Below are positions 23,039-31,205 of a stretch of DNA of 64,000 nucleotides, in pieces. Source of the stretch: Mycobacterium simiae (GTDB taxonomy: Bacteria > Actinomycetota > Actinomycetes > Mycobacteriales > Mycobacteriaceae); contig NZ_AP022568.1 of assembly GCF_010727605.1 (NCBI RefSeq), positions 1,054,001-1,118,000 of the forward strand. The letters are read 5' to 3'. Under the pieces are notes generated by a model. It saw nothing but the letters and a program-made list of their open reading frames with translations, made no database searches and was not told the origin of the DNA. Position 1 is the first letter of the stretch; each line of letters starts with the position of its first letter. Both the position numbers and the translations under genes were made by a program.

Positions 23039-24574
23039 ATGCATTTCGCGTCCACGGTGGCGGATTATGTCGTGGTAGGTGCGGGGTCGGCCGGGAGTGT
23101 GGTTGTCCGCAGGCTGCTCGAGGCTGACCGCAGTGTGCACGTCATCGAGGCTGGCCCGCCAGATACCGACCCCGCGATCCACTCATTGCAGGGCTGGCCG
23201 AAGTTACTGGGCGGCCCGCAGGACTGGGGCATCTTCACCACGCCGCAGCGACATGCCAACAACCGCAGGCTGTTTTGGCCTCGGGGCAAAGTCCTGGGCG
23301 GAAGCAGTTCATTGAACGGGATGATCTACATACGTGGACATGCCAGCGATTACGAGGGTTGGGCGCAAACTACCGGCGATCCCAATTGGGGCTGGGACAA
23401 GGTGTTGCCATTGTTCAAGCGCTCGGAGGCACACCAACTGGGCGGCGACGAATACCACGGTGCTTTTGGACCGCTACCGGTCTCCACCATCTCTGACCCG
23501 CACCCACTCTCCGAAGCATTCGTCGAGGGGGCATTAGCCCTCGGCCACAAATGGATCGACGATTTCAATGCCGAGGAGATGGTCGGTGTCGGATACAACC
23601 ACATCACTGCGTTGCGCGGCGAGCGAATGAGTGCGTGGAAGAGCTTCGTCGCGCCGATGCAGGCTCATCCTCGGTTGACGGTGACCACTAAGGCCCTCGT
23701 TCATCGGGTGCTCCTGAGCAAGGGTCAAGCCGTGGGGGTGGAGTACTCGCAAGGAAACCAACCCCTCCAGCGTGCGTACGCCCGCGCGGAGGTGGTGCTC
23801 AGCGCAGGTGTTTTGGGCTCACCACAAATACTGCTACTCAGCGGGATCGGACCGAGTGCCCATCTGCAATCGGTCGGTATTACCACGATCGTGGACCTCC
23901 CTGCAGTCGGAAATAATCTGCACGATCATCTGTTGGTTAGCAACGTCTATGCGGCCAAAGAGTCGGTGGCGGTCGGTGCTAACAACCTGCTCGAAGCACA
24001 GCTGTACGCGCGCAGCAGCGGGTGGCAAGGAGCAGCACCGAACCTGCAGCCGCTGTTCATACACATTCCCTACGCCGCGGACGCGAGCCCCGTCCCCGAG
24101 CATGGATATGCGATCGCCGCGGGGTTGGTGGCGCCGAAAGCGCGCGGAACGCTGCGGCTGGCTTCCGCCGACCCAAGCGACCCGCCGCTGGCAGATCCCA
24201 ATGTTTTGGCCGACCCCACCGATCTCGAAGCGATGGTCGATGCGGTCGAAATCTGTCGTGACATCGGAGCGGCAGCGGCATTCACGCCGTGGCGCAAGGC
24301 CGAAGTCACTCCAGGACCCGCGGCTGCGACTCGCAACGCCTTACGCGTCTTCGTCCGCCGGGCGGTGGGCACGTACCACCATCAGGTCGGCACCTGCAAG
24401 ATGGGAGCAGCCGATGACCCGAATGCCGTTGTCCAGCCGGACCTTCGAGTCCGCGGCGTGGAGGGTTTGCGAGTCGCAGACGCTTCGATCATGCCGGCGA
24501 TCACCAGCGGCAATACCAACGCACCCGCCATCATGATCGGTGAGCACGCAGCTGATCTGCTGCTGCATAGGTAA
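23039..24574 (+). CDS. GMC-family FAD-dependent oxidoreductase (choline dehydrogenase-like)
   Basis: This 511-aa flavoenzyme has the FAD loop VVGAGSAGS near residue 12, the GMC signature KVLGGSSSLNGMIYIRGH, the second signature GVLGSPQILLLSGIGP, and the active-site pair at the end: His in TYHHQVGTCKMG and Asn in ITSGNTNAP. These enzymes oxidise alcohols to aldehydes or ketones; substrates range from choline to polyethylene glycol and cannot be told here. The start ATG 23039 has an excellent ribosome site (AAAGGGAGGAACGCCA); the frame extends upstream to 22943 without one. Its last 20 codons recur as a relic at 20261. Confidence 0.92.
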   Translation: MHFASTVADYVVVGAGSAGSVVVRRLLEADRSVHVIEAGPPDTDPAIHSLQGWPKLLGGPQDWGIFTTPQRHANNRRLFWPRGKVLGGSSSLNGMIYIRGHASDYEGWAQTTGDPNWGWDKVLPLFKRSEAHQLGGDEYHGAFGPLPVSTISDPHPLSEAFVEGALALGHKWIDDFNAEEMVGVGYNHITALRGERMSAWKSFVAPMQAHPRLTVTTKALVHRVLLSKGQAVGVEYSQGNQPLQRAYARAEVVLSAGVLGSPQILLLSGIGPSAHLQSVGITTIVDLPAVGNNLHDHLLVSNVYAAKESVAVGANNLLEAQLYARSSGWQGAAPNLQPLFIHIPYAADASPVPEHGYAIAAGLVAPKARGTLRLASADPSDPPLADPNVLADPTDLEAMVDAVEICRDIGAAAAFTPWRKAEVTPGPAAATRNALRVFVRRAVGTYHHQVGTCKMGAADDPNAVVQPDLRVRGVEGLRVADASIMPAITSGNTNAPAIMIGEHAADLLLHR

Positions 24575-24620
24575 CAACGCGGCGCGGTTTTGTCGGCTGT
24601 CCCTGGATTGTTTCTGTCAT

Positions 24621-24638
24621 GCCCGCGAATTAGCGGGC
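24621..24638 (+). terminator. Hairpin after the GMC gene, possible terminator
   Basis: GCCCGC-GAATTA-GCGGGC forms a 6-bp all-GC stem, 47 bp after the stop. There is no U-run, so if it terminates, it does so in the mycobacterial U-less manner. A degraded equivalent lies after the GMC fragment near 20370. Confidence 0.35.
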
Positions 24639-24647
24639 AAGGGCAAC

Positions 24648-24664
24648 CGCCCACTCAGTGGGCG
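24648..24664. promoter_or_regulatory. 17-bp perfect palindrome, candidate operator of the BBE-oxidase unit
   Basis: CGCCCACTCAGTGGGCG has 8-bp arms about a central C and shares the core CCCACTCAGTGGG with the site before the FMO. Similar spacing to a TTAACGTC/TAACGTC block (about 30-40 bp downstream) is seen at both sites, which suggests a common promoter type. The interval 24575-24914 holds no convincing gene; a 14-bp copy of the GMC gene start (ATGCATTTCGCGTC, 24761-24774) and a 27-aa frame around it look like debris. Confidence 0.5.
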
Positions 24665-24914
24665 CGGACTCGCAGTTAGTTTCGTCGTTTCTTAACGTCA
24701 CAAGGGTGACCGAAGCACATGCTGCCGCGGATAGCGCGGATGAAATCTTACGGCGTGCCATGCATTTCGCGTCTCGATCGCCGTGACGGCGCCGCCAGCC
24801 AAAGCGCTGCCCGGAACTCACGCCCGCCACTGCGGGCCGCGCCACAACGCGCCAGAAGCTCTCACCTCGGCGCCGACGTCTTGCTCGACACGGTCGTAAA
24901 CCCATAGGAGACAA

Positions 24915-26261
24915 GTGAGTACAACCGGTGTGACAACCGCGGCAGCGAACGACCTGGCTAGCCGGATCAAGGCTACTCAGGTGCGTGTGCCCGACGCTGC
25001 GCCGTCGATCTGGAACGCGGCGGTGCAACATCTTCCGGCGCTGATCGTGCAGGCCGAGTCACCACGCGACGTACGCGAAGCAATCCGCGTGGCGTGCGAC
25101 CACGAGCTACCGCTCTCGGTGCTCGGCGGCGGCCACGACTGGGCGGGCCGCGCCGTGCGCGACGGCGGTCTGGTGATCGACATGTCCGGGCTGCGAAGTG
25201 CCGCCGTCGATCCCGGGACGCGGGTCGCAACAGTCGGCGGCGGGCTCGTAGCGAGCGAACTGATCGACGCGGTCGCGCGGTACGGGTTGGTTGCCGCCAC
25301 CGGCAACTGCGGTGGTGTTGGCATGATCGGTCTGACACTCGGCGGCGGCTACGGACCACTCAACGGGAGGTTCGGCCTTGCCTTGGACAACCTGCTCAGC
25401 GCCGAGGTTGTGTTGGCAGATGGCCGAATCGTCACAGCCGACGCGACTCGGGAGCCAGAGTTGTTCTGGGCACTGCGTGGTGGTGGCGGCAACTTTGGAG
25501 TGGTCACTTCGATGCGTGTGCGGCTGCATCCGTTGGATCGGTTGATCGGCGGAATGATCATGTTTCCGTGGGCGCAGGCCGCGACCGTATGGCGCGGGCT
25601 AGCTGAGCTGTTGTCAACAGCACCGGACGAGCTGACGGTGCAGAGCGGACTGATGTCCGGGCCGGACGGCAATCTGGCAGTTTATCTTCAGCCAGCCTGG
25701 AGCGGCGATCTTCGTCGCGGCGAAGCGGCCGCCGATCTGCTCGCAACGCTCGGGACGCCCTTGACCACACAGGTTGGGCCCATTTCCTACCGGGAAGTGC
25801 TGGGCCTGTTCGACGCGGGCTGTGTCCCTGGACTGCGCTGGGCGTTTCACACTCGCACGGTCGCGGGGTACACACCCGACGTCATCGATGCGCTGGTCGA
25901 GGCCGCACGCACGGTGACCTCGCCGCGGAGCCTGATTTCCATCCACCACTGTCACGGCGCATCGACCCGCGTGGCCACCGATCAGACCGCGTTCGCGAAC
26001 CGCCACCCGCATTTCGTCGTCGAGATCGGCGCCTGCTGGGCGGTCGGCGACGGCAGCACTCACCGGGCCTGGGCAGCGGCATTGTCGGAAGCGCTTGCGC
26101 CGCATGCGTTCCCCGGCGGATACGCCAATCTGCTGGGGCCTGGCGACCATGATCAGATCGAGAACGCCTACGGCGACAACGCCACACGACTCATCGCCGC
26201 CAAAAATCACTACGACCCGGACGGGCTGTTCACCGCCATCCCGCTGCCCAACTCCGGTTAG
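24915..26261 (+). CDS. FAD-linked oxidase, berberine-bridge-enzyme-like
   Basis: This 448-aa PCMH-type flavoprotein carries both residues expected for bicovalent FAD: His in SVLGGGHDWAG (about residue 75) and Cys in GNCGGVGMIG (about 134). The FAD-binding LTLGGGYG and WALRGGGGNFGVV follow, and the C-terminal BBE motif NAYGDNATRL..YDPDGLF is complete. Such enzymes oxidise sugars, alcohols or alkaloid-like substrates with O2. GTG 24915 follows AGGAGACAA. The VOC dioxygenase starts 13 bp after its stop, so both are co-transcribed; a palindrome lies upstream. Confidence 0.9.
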   Translation: MSTTGVTTAAANDLASRIKATQVRVPDAAPSIWNAAVQHLPALIVQAESPRDVREAIRVACDHELPLSVLGGGHDWAGRAVRDGGLVIDMSGLRSAAVDPGTRVATVGGGLVASELIDAVARYGLVAATGNCGGVGMIGLTLGGGYGPLNGRFGLALDNLLSAEVVLADGRIVTADATREPELFWALRGGGGNFGVVTSMRVRLHPLDRLIGGMIMFPWAQAATVWRGLAELLSTAPDELTVQSGLMSGPDGNLAVYLQPAWSGDLRRGEAAADLLATLGTPLTTQVGPISYREVLGLFDAGCVPGLRWAFHTRTVAGYTPDVIDALVEAARTVTSPRSLISIHHCHGASTRVATDQTAFANRHPHFVVEIGACWAVGDGSTHRAWAAALSEALAPHAFPGGYANLLGPGDHDQIENAYGDNATRLIAAKNHYDPDGLFTAIPLPNSG

Positions 26262-26274
26262 AAGGGGAGAAAGA

Positions 26275-27225
26275 ATGTCCTACATTGTCGATAGTCATCA
26301 CGTCACCATGTCGGTGAACGGGGCCCAGGAAGACGTCGACTTCCACGTCAAGTTGCTCGGATTGCGACTGATCAAGCGCACGGTGCTGTTCGACGGGAAT
26401 ATCCCGATTTATCACCTGTATTACAGCAACGCCGACGGTGACCCGAGCGCGGTGCTCACCACCTTTCCCTTCGCCCAGGCCGGCGTCTACGGCCGACGCG
26501 GCACCAACCAAGCGCGGGAAGTGTTGCTCGCCGTTCCGGCAGGGTCACTGAACTACTGGTCCGCCAGGTTGCGGCAGCGGGCCGCCGACGTCCGCGACGC
26601 GACCGTATTCGATCGGCGTCGTGTGCTCTTCCGGCATCCGTGCGGCATCGAGTACCAGCTGGTCGAGGTCGATGACGACCCACGTCGTGGTTACAGCGGC
26701 AGCGACGTACCCGAGGAGTACGCCATCCATGGCATCTACGGCGTCGGCATCCACGTGACGGGGCCCGACACCGCCGTCGAATTCGCGGCCAGCCACCTCG
26801 GCGCTCAGGCAGGCCTGACGGAACGTGATCGGTTCGCGCTGCAAGCCGGCAAGTTCGGCCTCGGCGGCGCAGTCGAACTTGTTGTCAACCGCGCCGACGA
26901 GCCGGGCACGTGGATCTACGGCGCCGGAACTATCCACCACTTTGCCTGGAACGCAGACACTCTCGAAAACCAGGATGAACTGAAAGCCGAGATCGAGGCG
27001 GCGGGTTATACAGATATCTCCGAAGTCCGCGACCGCAAGTACTTCAAGTCGGTCTACGTCAGATCGCCCGGCGGTGCCCTTTTCGAGCTGGCTGTGACAC
27101 ACCGCGAGGGTGGCTGGGACTGCGATGAGTCACCGCGGGAACTCGGCCAGCGATTCCAGCTGCCGGACAAGTTCGAGGCGCGCCGCGAGGAAATTATCGG
27201 CCGCCTCGAGCCAATCAGGCCGTGA
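26275..27225 (+). CDS. VOC-family ring-cleaving dioxygenase (PcpA/LinE/MhqO-like)
   Basis: This 316-aa protein has two glyoxalase/bleomycin-resistance repeats. Candidate Fe(II) ligands are His in DSHHVTMSV near residue 9, His in TIHHFAWN near residue 221 and Glu in GGALFELAVTH near 267, the pattern of the PcpA/LinE hydroquinone 1,2-dioxygenase branch. The expected reaction is extradiol cleavage of a p-hydroquinone (family knowledge; substrate inferred). ATG 26275 has a strong GAAGGGGAGAAAG ribosome site; the open frame reaches back into the upstream gene to 26095. It is the last gene of the oxidative cluster. 27226-27467 holds nothing recognisable. Confidence 0.88.
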   Translation: MSYIVDSHHVTMSVNGAQEDVDFHVKLLGLRLIKRTVLFDGNIPIYHLYYSNADGDPSAVLTTFPFAQAGVYGRRGTNQAREVLLAVPAGSLNYWSARLRQRAADVRDATVFDRRRVLFRHPCGIEYQLVEVDDDPRRGYSGSDVPEEYAIHGIYGVGIHVTGPDTAVEFAASHLGAQAGLTERDRFALQAGKFGLGGAVELVVNRADEPGTWIYGAGTIHHFAWNADTLENQDELKAEIEAAGYTDISEVRDRKYFKSVYVRSPGGALFELAVTHREGGWDCDESPRELGQRFQLPDKFEARREEIIGRLEPIRP

Positions 27226-27467
27226 GGTGCCGCGCTGAAGAGCACCGCAGAACGAGGTATTCGTGTGACGACGCCGACAATCTGGTTGTGCGGCTGGGCA
27301 ATCCGCCGTCTTGGCCGTTCTGCGCGGTCACCAATCAGGCGCACATCATCGCGATAGAATGGCGAACGCTGCTTTGGCCAAGAACTGCACCGCGATGCAA
27401 GCCGGTAGAACGGAAGGGCCACATCGCTTACCCGTCAGCGGTGATGACTTCTTACCGCCTCGAACCT

Positions 27468-28046
27468 TCACCGCCCGGTTAGTTGGTTGGTGATATCGAA
27501 TCCGGCGCCCGGGTCGTGGTGGTGGTCGCTGGTGTTTCGGCACTCGCCGTACAGAATTATCTGGCCGCGACTGTGATCAGACGGCACGAAGCCGATGGTC
27601 GCGGTCACGCCGTTCTTATTCAATGCTGCACCGTGATAGCGCTGCCCCGGTGGGGCGCCCTCGCTCCAGCCGCTCGAGCGCATCGCGGACCGCACGTGCT
27701 GAAAGTAGGAGTCCGGGTCGCCCTGCAGCAGAAAGCCGATCGTGGCCCTGCCCTGATAGGGCGGATCACCTTGGTCGTTGCACGACGCGAACGAGAAACC
27801 GCCGTCGACGCCTTGCAGGCCGGCGACGGCGACGATCTGCTTGGCCGGCTCGATCACCTGTGATTTGGTCTGATCGTCAGTCATCGGATGCGCGGAATCA
27901 TCAAATGGGTTGGCCGGACCCGAGGAATGCGGTTTGGGGAACATCAGCGAACACCCTCCTAACAGCAACGCGACGACAGCCACTACCGTCGCAAGGCGCA
28001 CTTGCCGGAACGAAACGTGTTGCCGTTCAGTGATGGTGTTGGTCAT
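27468..28046 (-). CDS. lppV: Lipoprotein, LppV-like
   Basis: This 192-aa protein has a lipoprotein signal: basic start, hydrophobic VVAVVALLL and lipobox LLGGC, then a short linker and a globular domain with FASCNDQGDPPYQG and GQRYHGAALNKNG. Lipidation and export to the cell envelope are expected. Its place directly after the DUF1023 hydrolase, with about 20 bp overlap, mirrors the lppV / Rv2797c pair of M. tuberculosis, on which the name rests. ATG 28046 (MTNTITERQ) is chosen among three close Met codons. The function of the family is not known. Confidence 0.75.
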   Translation of the reverse strand: MTNTITERQHVSFRQVRLATVVAVVALLLGGCSLMFPKPHSSGPANPFDDSAHPMTDDQTKSQVIEPAKQIVAVAGLQGVDGGFSFASCNDQGDPPYQGRATIGFLLQGDPDSYFQHVRSAMRSSGWSEGAPPGQRYHGAALNKNGVTATIGFVPSDHSRGQIILYGECRNTSDHHHDPGAGFDITNQLTGR

Positions 28047-29961
28047 CGAAGACATGATCATCGGTAACAGATTCTGGCGGGCGGCCCCACTCCGGGTCGA
28101 CGACGGCGGGTGTGCCGGGTATGCCGATGCCGACCGGACCGAGGCCAGGGATGTCGACCTTGCCCGGCTGGTACCGATGCTCGGCCGTCATGCCGTCGGA
28201 TTCCAGCGCGTCGCCATGGCCCGAGGCGATGTCGGCCATGCTGTACAACGCCTCGCTACCCGGGTGGTAGTAGTACGAATGGTCGTGCGGGTTGATGCCG
28301 TCGGCACCCGGCACCTCCGCGCGGAACCGCACCGACCCGAAGCCGTCCGCGGCCGGGTCGGTGCCCAGCCCCGGGGCCAAGCCGAGCACCTGACCGCCAA
28401 TGTTGTCCCGGTTCAGGTAATGGCTGAGGCCATTGAGCTGACCGAGCATGCCCACCGGATCCGTCGAGGCGTCTCCGACGTACACGTGCCCGCCGTCCAG
28501 ATGAAAACTTGCGGCGTTGGTAGCGAGATCGGTTCCTGGGCAACCGATGAGCACCGCGTCGTTGGCATGCATATGTCCCAAAGCGAACGCGTCGGCGACG
28601 GTGGTCGAACCGTACGAGTGACCCAACACGGTGACGTGCTGGCCACCACCGAGGTGGGTGGCCCACAGGCCGTTGACATCCTGCGCCAAAGCCTGACCAC
28701 CCGTGCGGGCCAGTGCCGGCGTGGAAATGCGCTGGACGTCGTCGAAATCATTCGGTGCGTCGTAGCCCATCCACGCGATCACCGCCGTGGGATTTCGGGG
28801 GTCGGCCGCGTTGGCCTGGCCGTAGAGATTGAGCGCGTCGTTGTGGCCCTCGTGCAGCCAGCCGCCTTTCACGCTGCTGCTGGTGCCCGGCACGATCACC
28901 GCGGTGTTCTTCGCCAGGTCGGGATTTCCGATCGCGATCGCGGCACGCCCCTTGCCCCCGAAGGCCAGCGGGTCGTAGGCGAACAGGAACACCGGGTTGT
29001 GGCCATGATCGGCGTCGTGGTCGAGACCTTGCTTAGTCTGGTCGGCGTTCTGGTAGCGGGTGATATCGCTGGCCGACAGACCGTATTTCGCCGGGTCGCG
29101 CATCACGTCGTCCGGGGATACGCCAAAGCGGCCGGCGGCATCGCGGACCCGGTTGAGGTCCTGCGTCATCACCGCGAGATTGGCGTTGTTACGTGCCGAG
29201 ACCGGGACGCCGTTGAGATTACCGACCTGATCGGGGTGCTCGGCGATGAGCTGCTGGCGTTCCTCGGGTGTCAAAGACGTCCACCACTTGTGCACCTCCT
29301 CGGGACTGGTATCCGGGTGCGGAATCTGCGGTCTTGCATCGGTCGCTTGCAGAATTCCCGGGTCGTACCCCTCGGTTCGCAGCGTGGCGAGGGCCTTGTC
29401 CAGGTAATCGGAATACCCATCGCGTACCGACTCGACCTGCCCCAGAGCCGATTTCGTGTCCTCGATGGCTTCGTCTTCGAGCTCGGTGATGTGCGTATCC
29501 AGTAGTTTTCGTTCGCGGGCGGTGAGGTTTGCGTCTTTCTCGGCAGTCACCGCCAGACCGATTTCATCGTCGAGCTGCTGCAGCTGTGCTTCCAGCGTCG
29601 AGATCAGCACCGTGCCGGTTCGCTGCGCCTGGGCCAGGGCGGCCGCGATGTTTTCCAGATCCACTCCAATTTTGGGCAACAGCGAGGATTGCGCGCCCAA
29701 TGCCTTGGTCACCCGCTGCACCTCGGCAGCGTCATTGATCGGATGCACGCCGTCTTCGTGATTCCACGACGCCTCGAACCGGCGGCGCGCTTCGGCGAAC
29801 GCGGCACTGGACTCGGCCGTGTATCGGCCGGCGGCGTGAAACGCCTCCGCCAGATCGGCGATCTGCGCCGGACGACCAACCTGAAGGCTCTGGTTGATTG
29901 CCCACGGATCGCCACCGGCTTCAGCGATCAGCGCCGGGACGCTTATGTATCGCAGCTGCAC
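28027..29961 (-). CDS. DUF1023 alpha/beta hydrolase with helical N-terminal region (Rv2797c-like)
   Basis: This 644-aa protein has an alpha-helical first half (about residues 20-200, coiled-coil-like runs such as AQAQRTGTVLISTLEAQLQQ) resembling WXG-type proteins. The second half is the DUF1023 alpha/beta-hydrolase domain with VIVPGTSSSVKGG and the nucleophile GHSYGSTT near residue 450. DUF1023 proteins are found beside WXG-like genes in mycobacteria and are proposed esterases. GTG 29961 is the first codon of the frame. Length is somewhat above the Mtb homologue. Just upstream, 29985-30210 on the same strand, a broken frame (HPMAARWDAAAGMPPIP) may be the relic of its usual small partner gene. 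Confidence 0.82.
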   Translation of the reverse strand: MQLRYISVPALIAEAGGDPWAINQSLQVGRPAQIADLAEAFHAAGRYTAESSAAFAEARRRFEASWNHEDGVHPINDAAEVQRVTKALGAQSSLLPKIGVDLENIAAALAQAQRTGTVLISTLEAQLQQLDDEIGLAVTAEKDANLTARERKLLDTHITELEDEAIEDTKSALGQVESVRDGYSDYLDKALATLRTEGYDPGILQATDARPQIPHPDTSPEEVHKWWTSLTPEERQQLIAEHPDQVGNLNGVPVSARNNANLAVMTQDLNRVRDAAGRFGVSPDDVMRDPAKYGLSASDITRYQNADQTKQGLDHDADHGHNPVFLFAYDPLAFGGKGRAAIAIGNPDLAKNTAVIVPGTSSSVKGGWLHEGHNDALNLYGQANAADPRNPTAVIAWMGYDAPNDFDDVQRISTPALARTGGQALAQDVNGLWATHLGGGQHVTVLGHSYGSTTVADAFALGHMHANDAVLIGCPGTDLATNAASFHLDGGHVYVGDASTDPVGMLGQLNGLSHYLNRDNIGGQVLGLAPGLGTDPAADGFGSVRFRAEVPGADGINPHDHSYYYHPGSEALYSMADIASGHGDALESDGMTAEHRYQPGKVDIPGLGPVGIGIPGTPAVVDPEWGRPPESVTDDHVFDDQHHH

Positions 29962-29984
29962 CGCCCCACCCGTCCCCGGTACGG

Positions 29985-30210
29985 GGAAGCGCTTCCGGTC
30001 AAGATCGCCACCCCCTTGTCCGAGCTGGCGACAACGCTACTACTGCCGTTCTGCGACGCACCTCACGGCGCGCTGCGCCGTTCACGAGGCCTGCCAGACC
30101 GTCCGGGAACGAGCAGAATTGGCTGCTGTCAGGGAATCGGCGGCATGCCCGCTGCAGCATCCCAGCGGGCGGCCATCGGGTGCACATCCGTGGTATCGCC
30201 AAGCGACTTC
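29985..30210 (-). pseudogene. Possible relic of a small WXG-like partner gene
   Basis: The minus strand just upstream of the DUF1023 gene reads GDTTDVHPMAARWDAAAGM, then a stop and, in the same frame, SSSVVASSDKGVAILTGSA before the hydrolase start. In M. tuberculosis a short gene (Rv2798c) occupies this place. The stops make it non-functional as sequenced. Low certainty: the match is by position and feel, not by a recognised motif. Confidence 0.28.
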
Positions 30211-30248
30211 GGTTCCATGGTCCGGACATCGCGCCGGCAATAGAGAAC

Positions 30249-30959
30249 ATGACGTTTATCGACATGGCTATCGGGCAGCGCTCTGGTATGGCTGAAGTGG
30301 TTGCAACCGCGGACTTAGGGGTGGCGGGTGAAGTCAGCGGATCCGTGGGCGGGCGGCCGTTGGTTGCCCTCCATGGGTGGCCGGACACACCACATTGCTG
30401 AGACGGTGTACTGCCGGCGCTGCATGACGACGGCTACCGGGTGTTTCGGCCCTGGTTGCGGGGTTTCGGCTCGACGCGCTTTCGGCGCGCCGACAAGCCA
30501 CGCAGCGGCTAGATCGGTGCACTAGGCAAGGACCTCGCAGATCTCCTGGATGCGCTGGCTGTCGAGGATGCCGTTGTGGTGGGCCACGATTGGGGTGCAC
30601 GCGCCGCCTACGTGGTGGAGGCCCTGTTCCCAGCGCGCGTCGCGCGGATCGTGGCGCTCTCAGCGGGGTATGCGACCAATCGTGCTGACGCGTCGCTGAG
30701 TTGGCCGCTGACGCATGCTTATTGGTATGAGTGGCTGGTCGCTACCGAACGGATCCAGATCAGCCGTCTTAGCGGGAGGCTTGGCGGCCAGAGGCCGGCG
30801 GCGCCCCCAGGACTTGCCAAGCGTCACCCAGGTTGCATCGCTACCATGACGACTGGTGCCTGCAGCGCTGCCACCGGTCTTTCAGGGTTGTCTCCGGAGG
30901 TGGGCGTTGCCGACGTACGGCTACAAGTGTGGCGACTGCGGGCCGTTCACCCTTGTTAG
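30249..30959 (+). pseudogene. Epoxide hydrolase-like alpha/beta hydrolase, broken by in-frame stops
   Basis: One frame carries ALHGWPDT (oxyanion region), LPALHDDGYRVFRPWLRGFG and the Asp-nucleophile elbow VVVGHDWGARAAYV, the pattern of epoxide hydrolases and haloalkane dehalogenases. TGA at 30399-30401 and TAG at 30510-30512 interrupt it without a frame change. Beyond about 30760 the similarity stops and the cap and His-bearing C-terminus are lost. Two nonsense changes plus the missing end mark it as dead. Confidence 0.72.
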
Positions 30960-31191
30960 GCCGATGGCCGAGGCGCGGTCGCTGGCGGACTGCCCCGGTT
31001 GCGGCGATGCCGCCCGCAGGGTGTTCGGGTCGCCTGCATTGCGTGCGCTCGACACGGACGTACGCCGGGCACACAACGCCAGCGAGAGAAGCGCCGAGGC
31101 CCCGCAGGTCGTTTCGTCGGTGCCTGGGCGTTCGCGGCGCGCCACCCCTATCACGTCCGACCCGCGACACGCCCGTCTGCCCCGTCCCTGA
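30907..31191 (+). CDS. fmdB: FmdB-family zinc-ribbon protein
   Basis: This 94-aa protein begins MPTYGYKCGDCGPF and has a second Cys pair in LADCPGCGDAARRVFG, forming the CxxC..CxxC zinc ribbon of the FmdB family of putative regulators. The TTG start at 30907 is the only one that gives the conserved MPTYxYxC N-terminus. It ends 14 bp before the formamidase gene, the same pairing as in other bacteria, and probably helps to regulate it or its product. Confidence 0.85.
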   Translation: MPTYGYKCGDCGPFTLVRPMAEARSLADCPGCGDAARRVFGSPALRALDTDVRRAHNASERSAEAPQVVSSVPGRSRRATPITSDPRHARLPRP

Positions 31192-31205
31192 ATCTGGAGG
31201 TTGTC

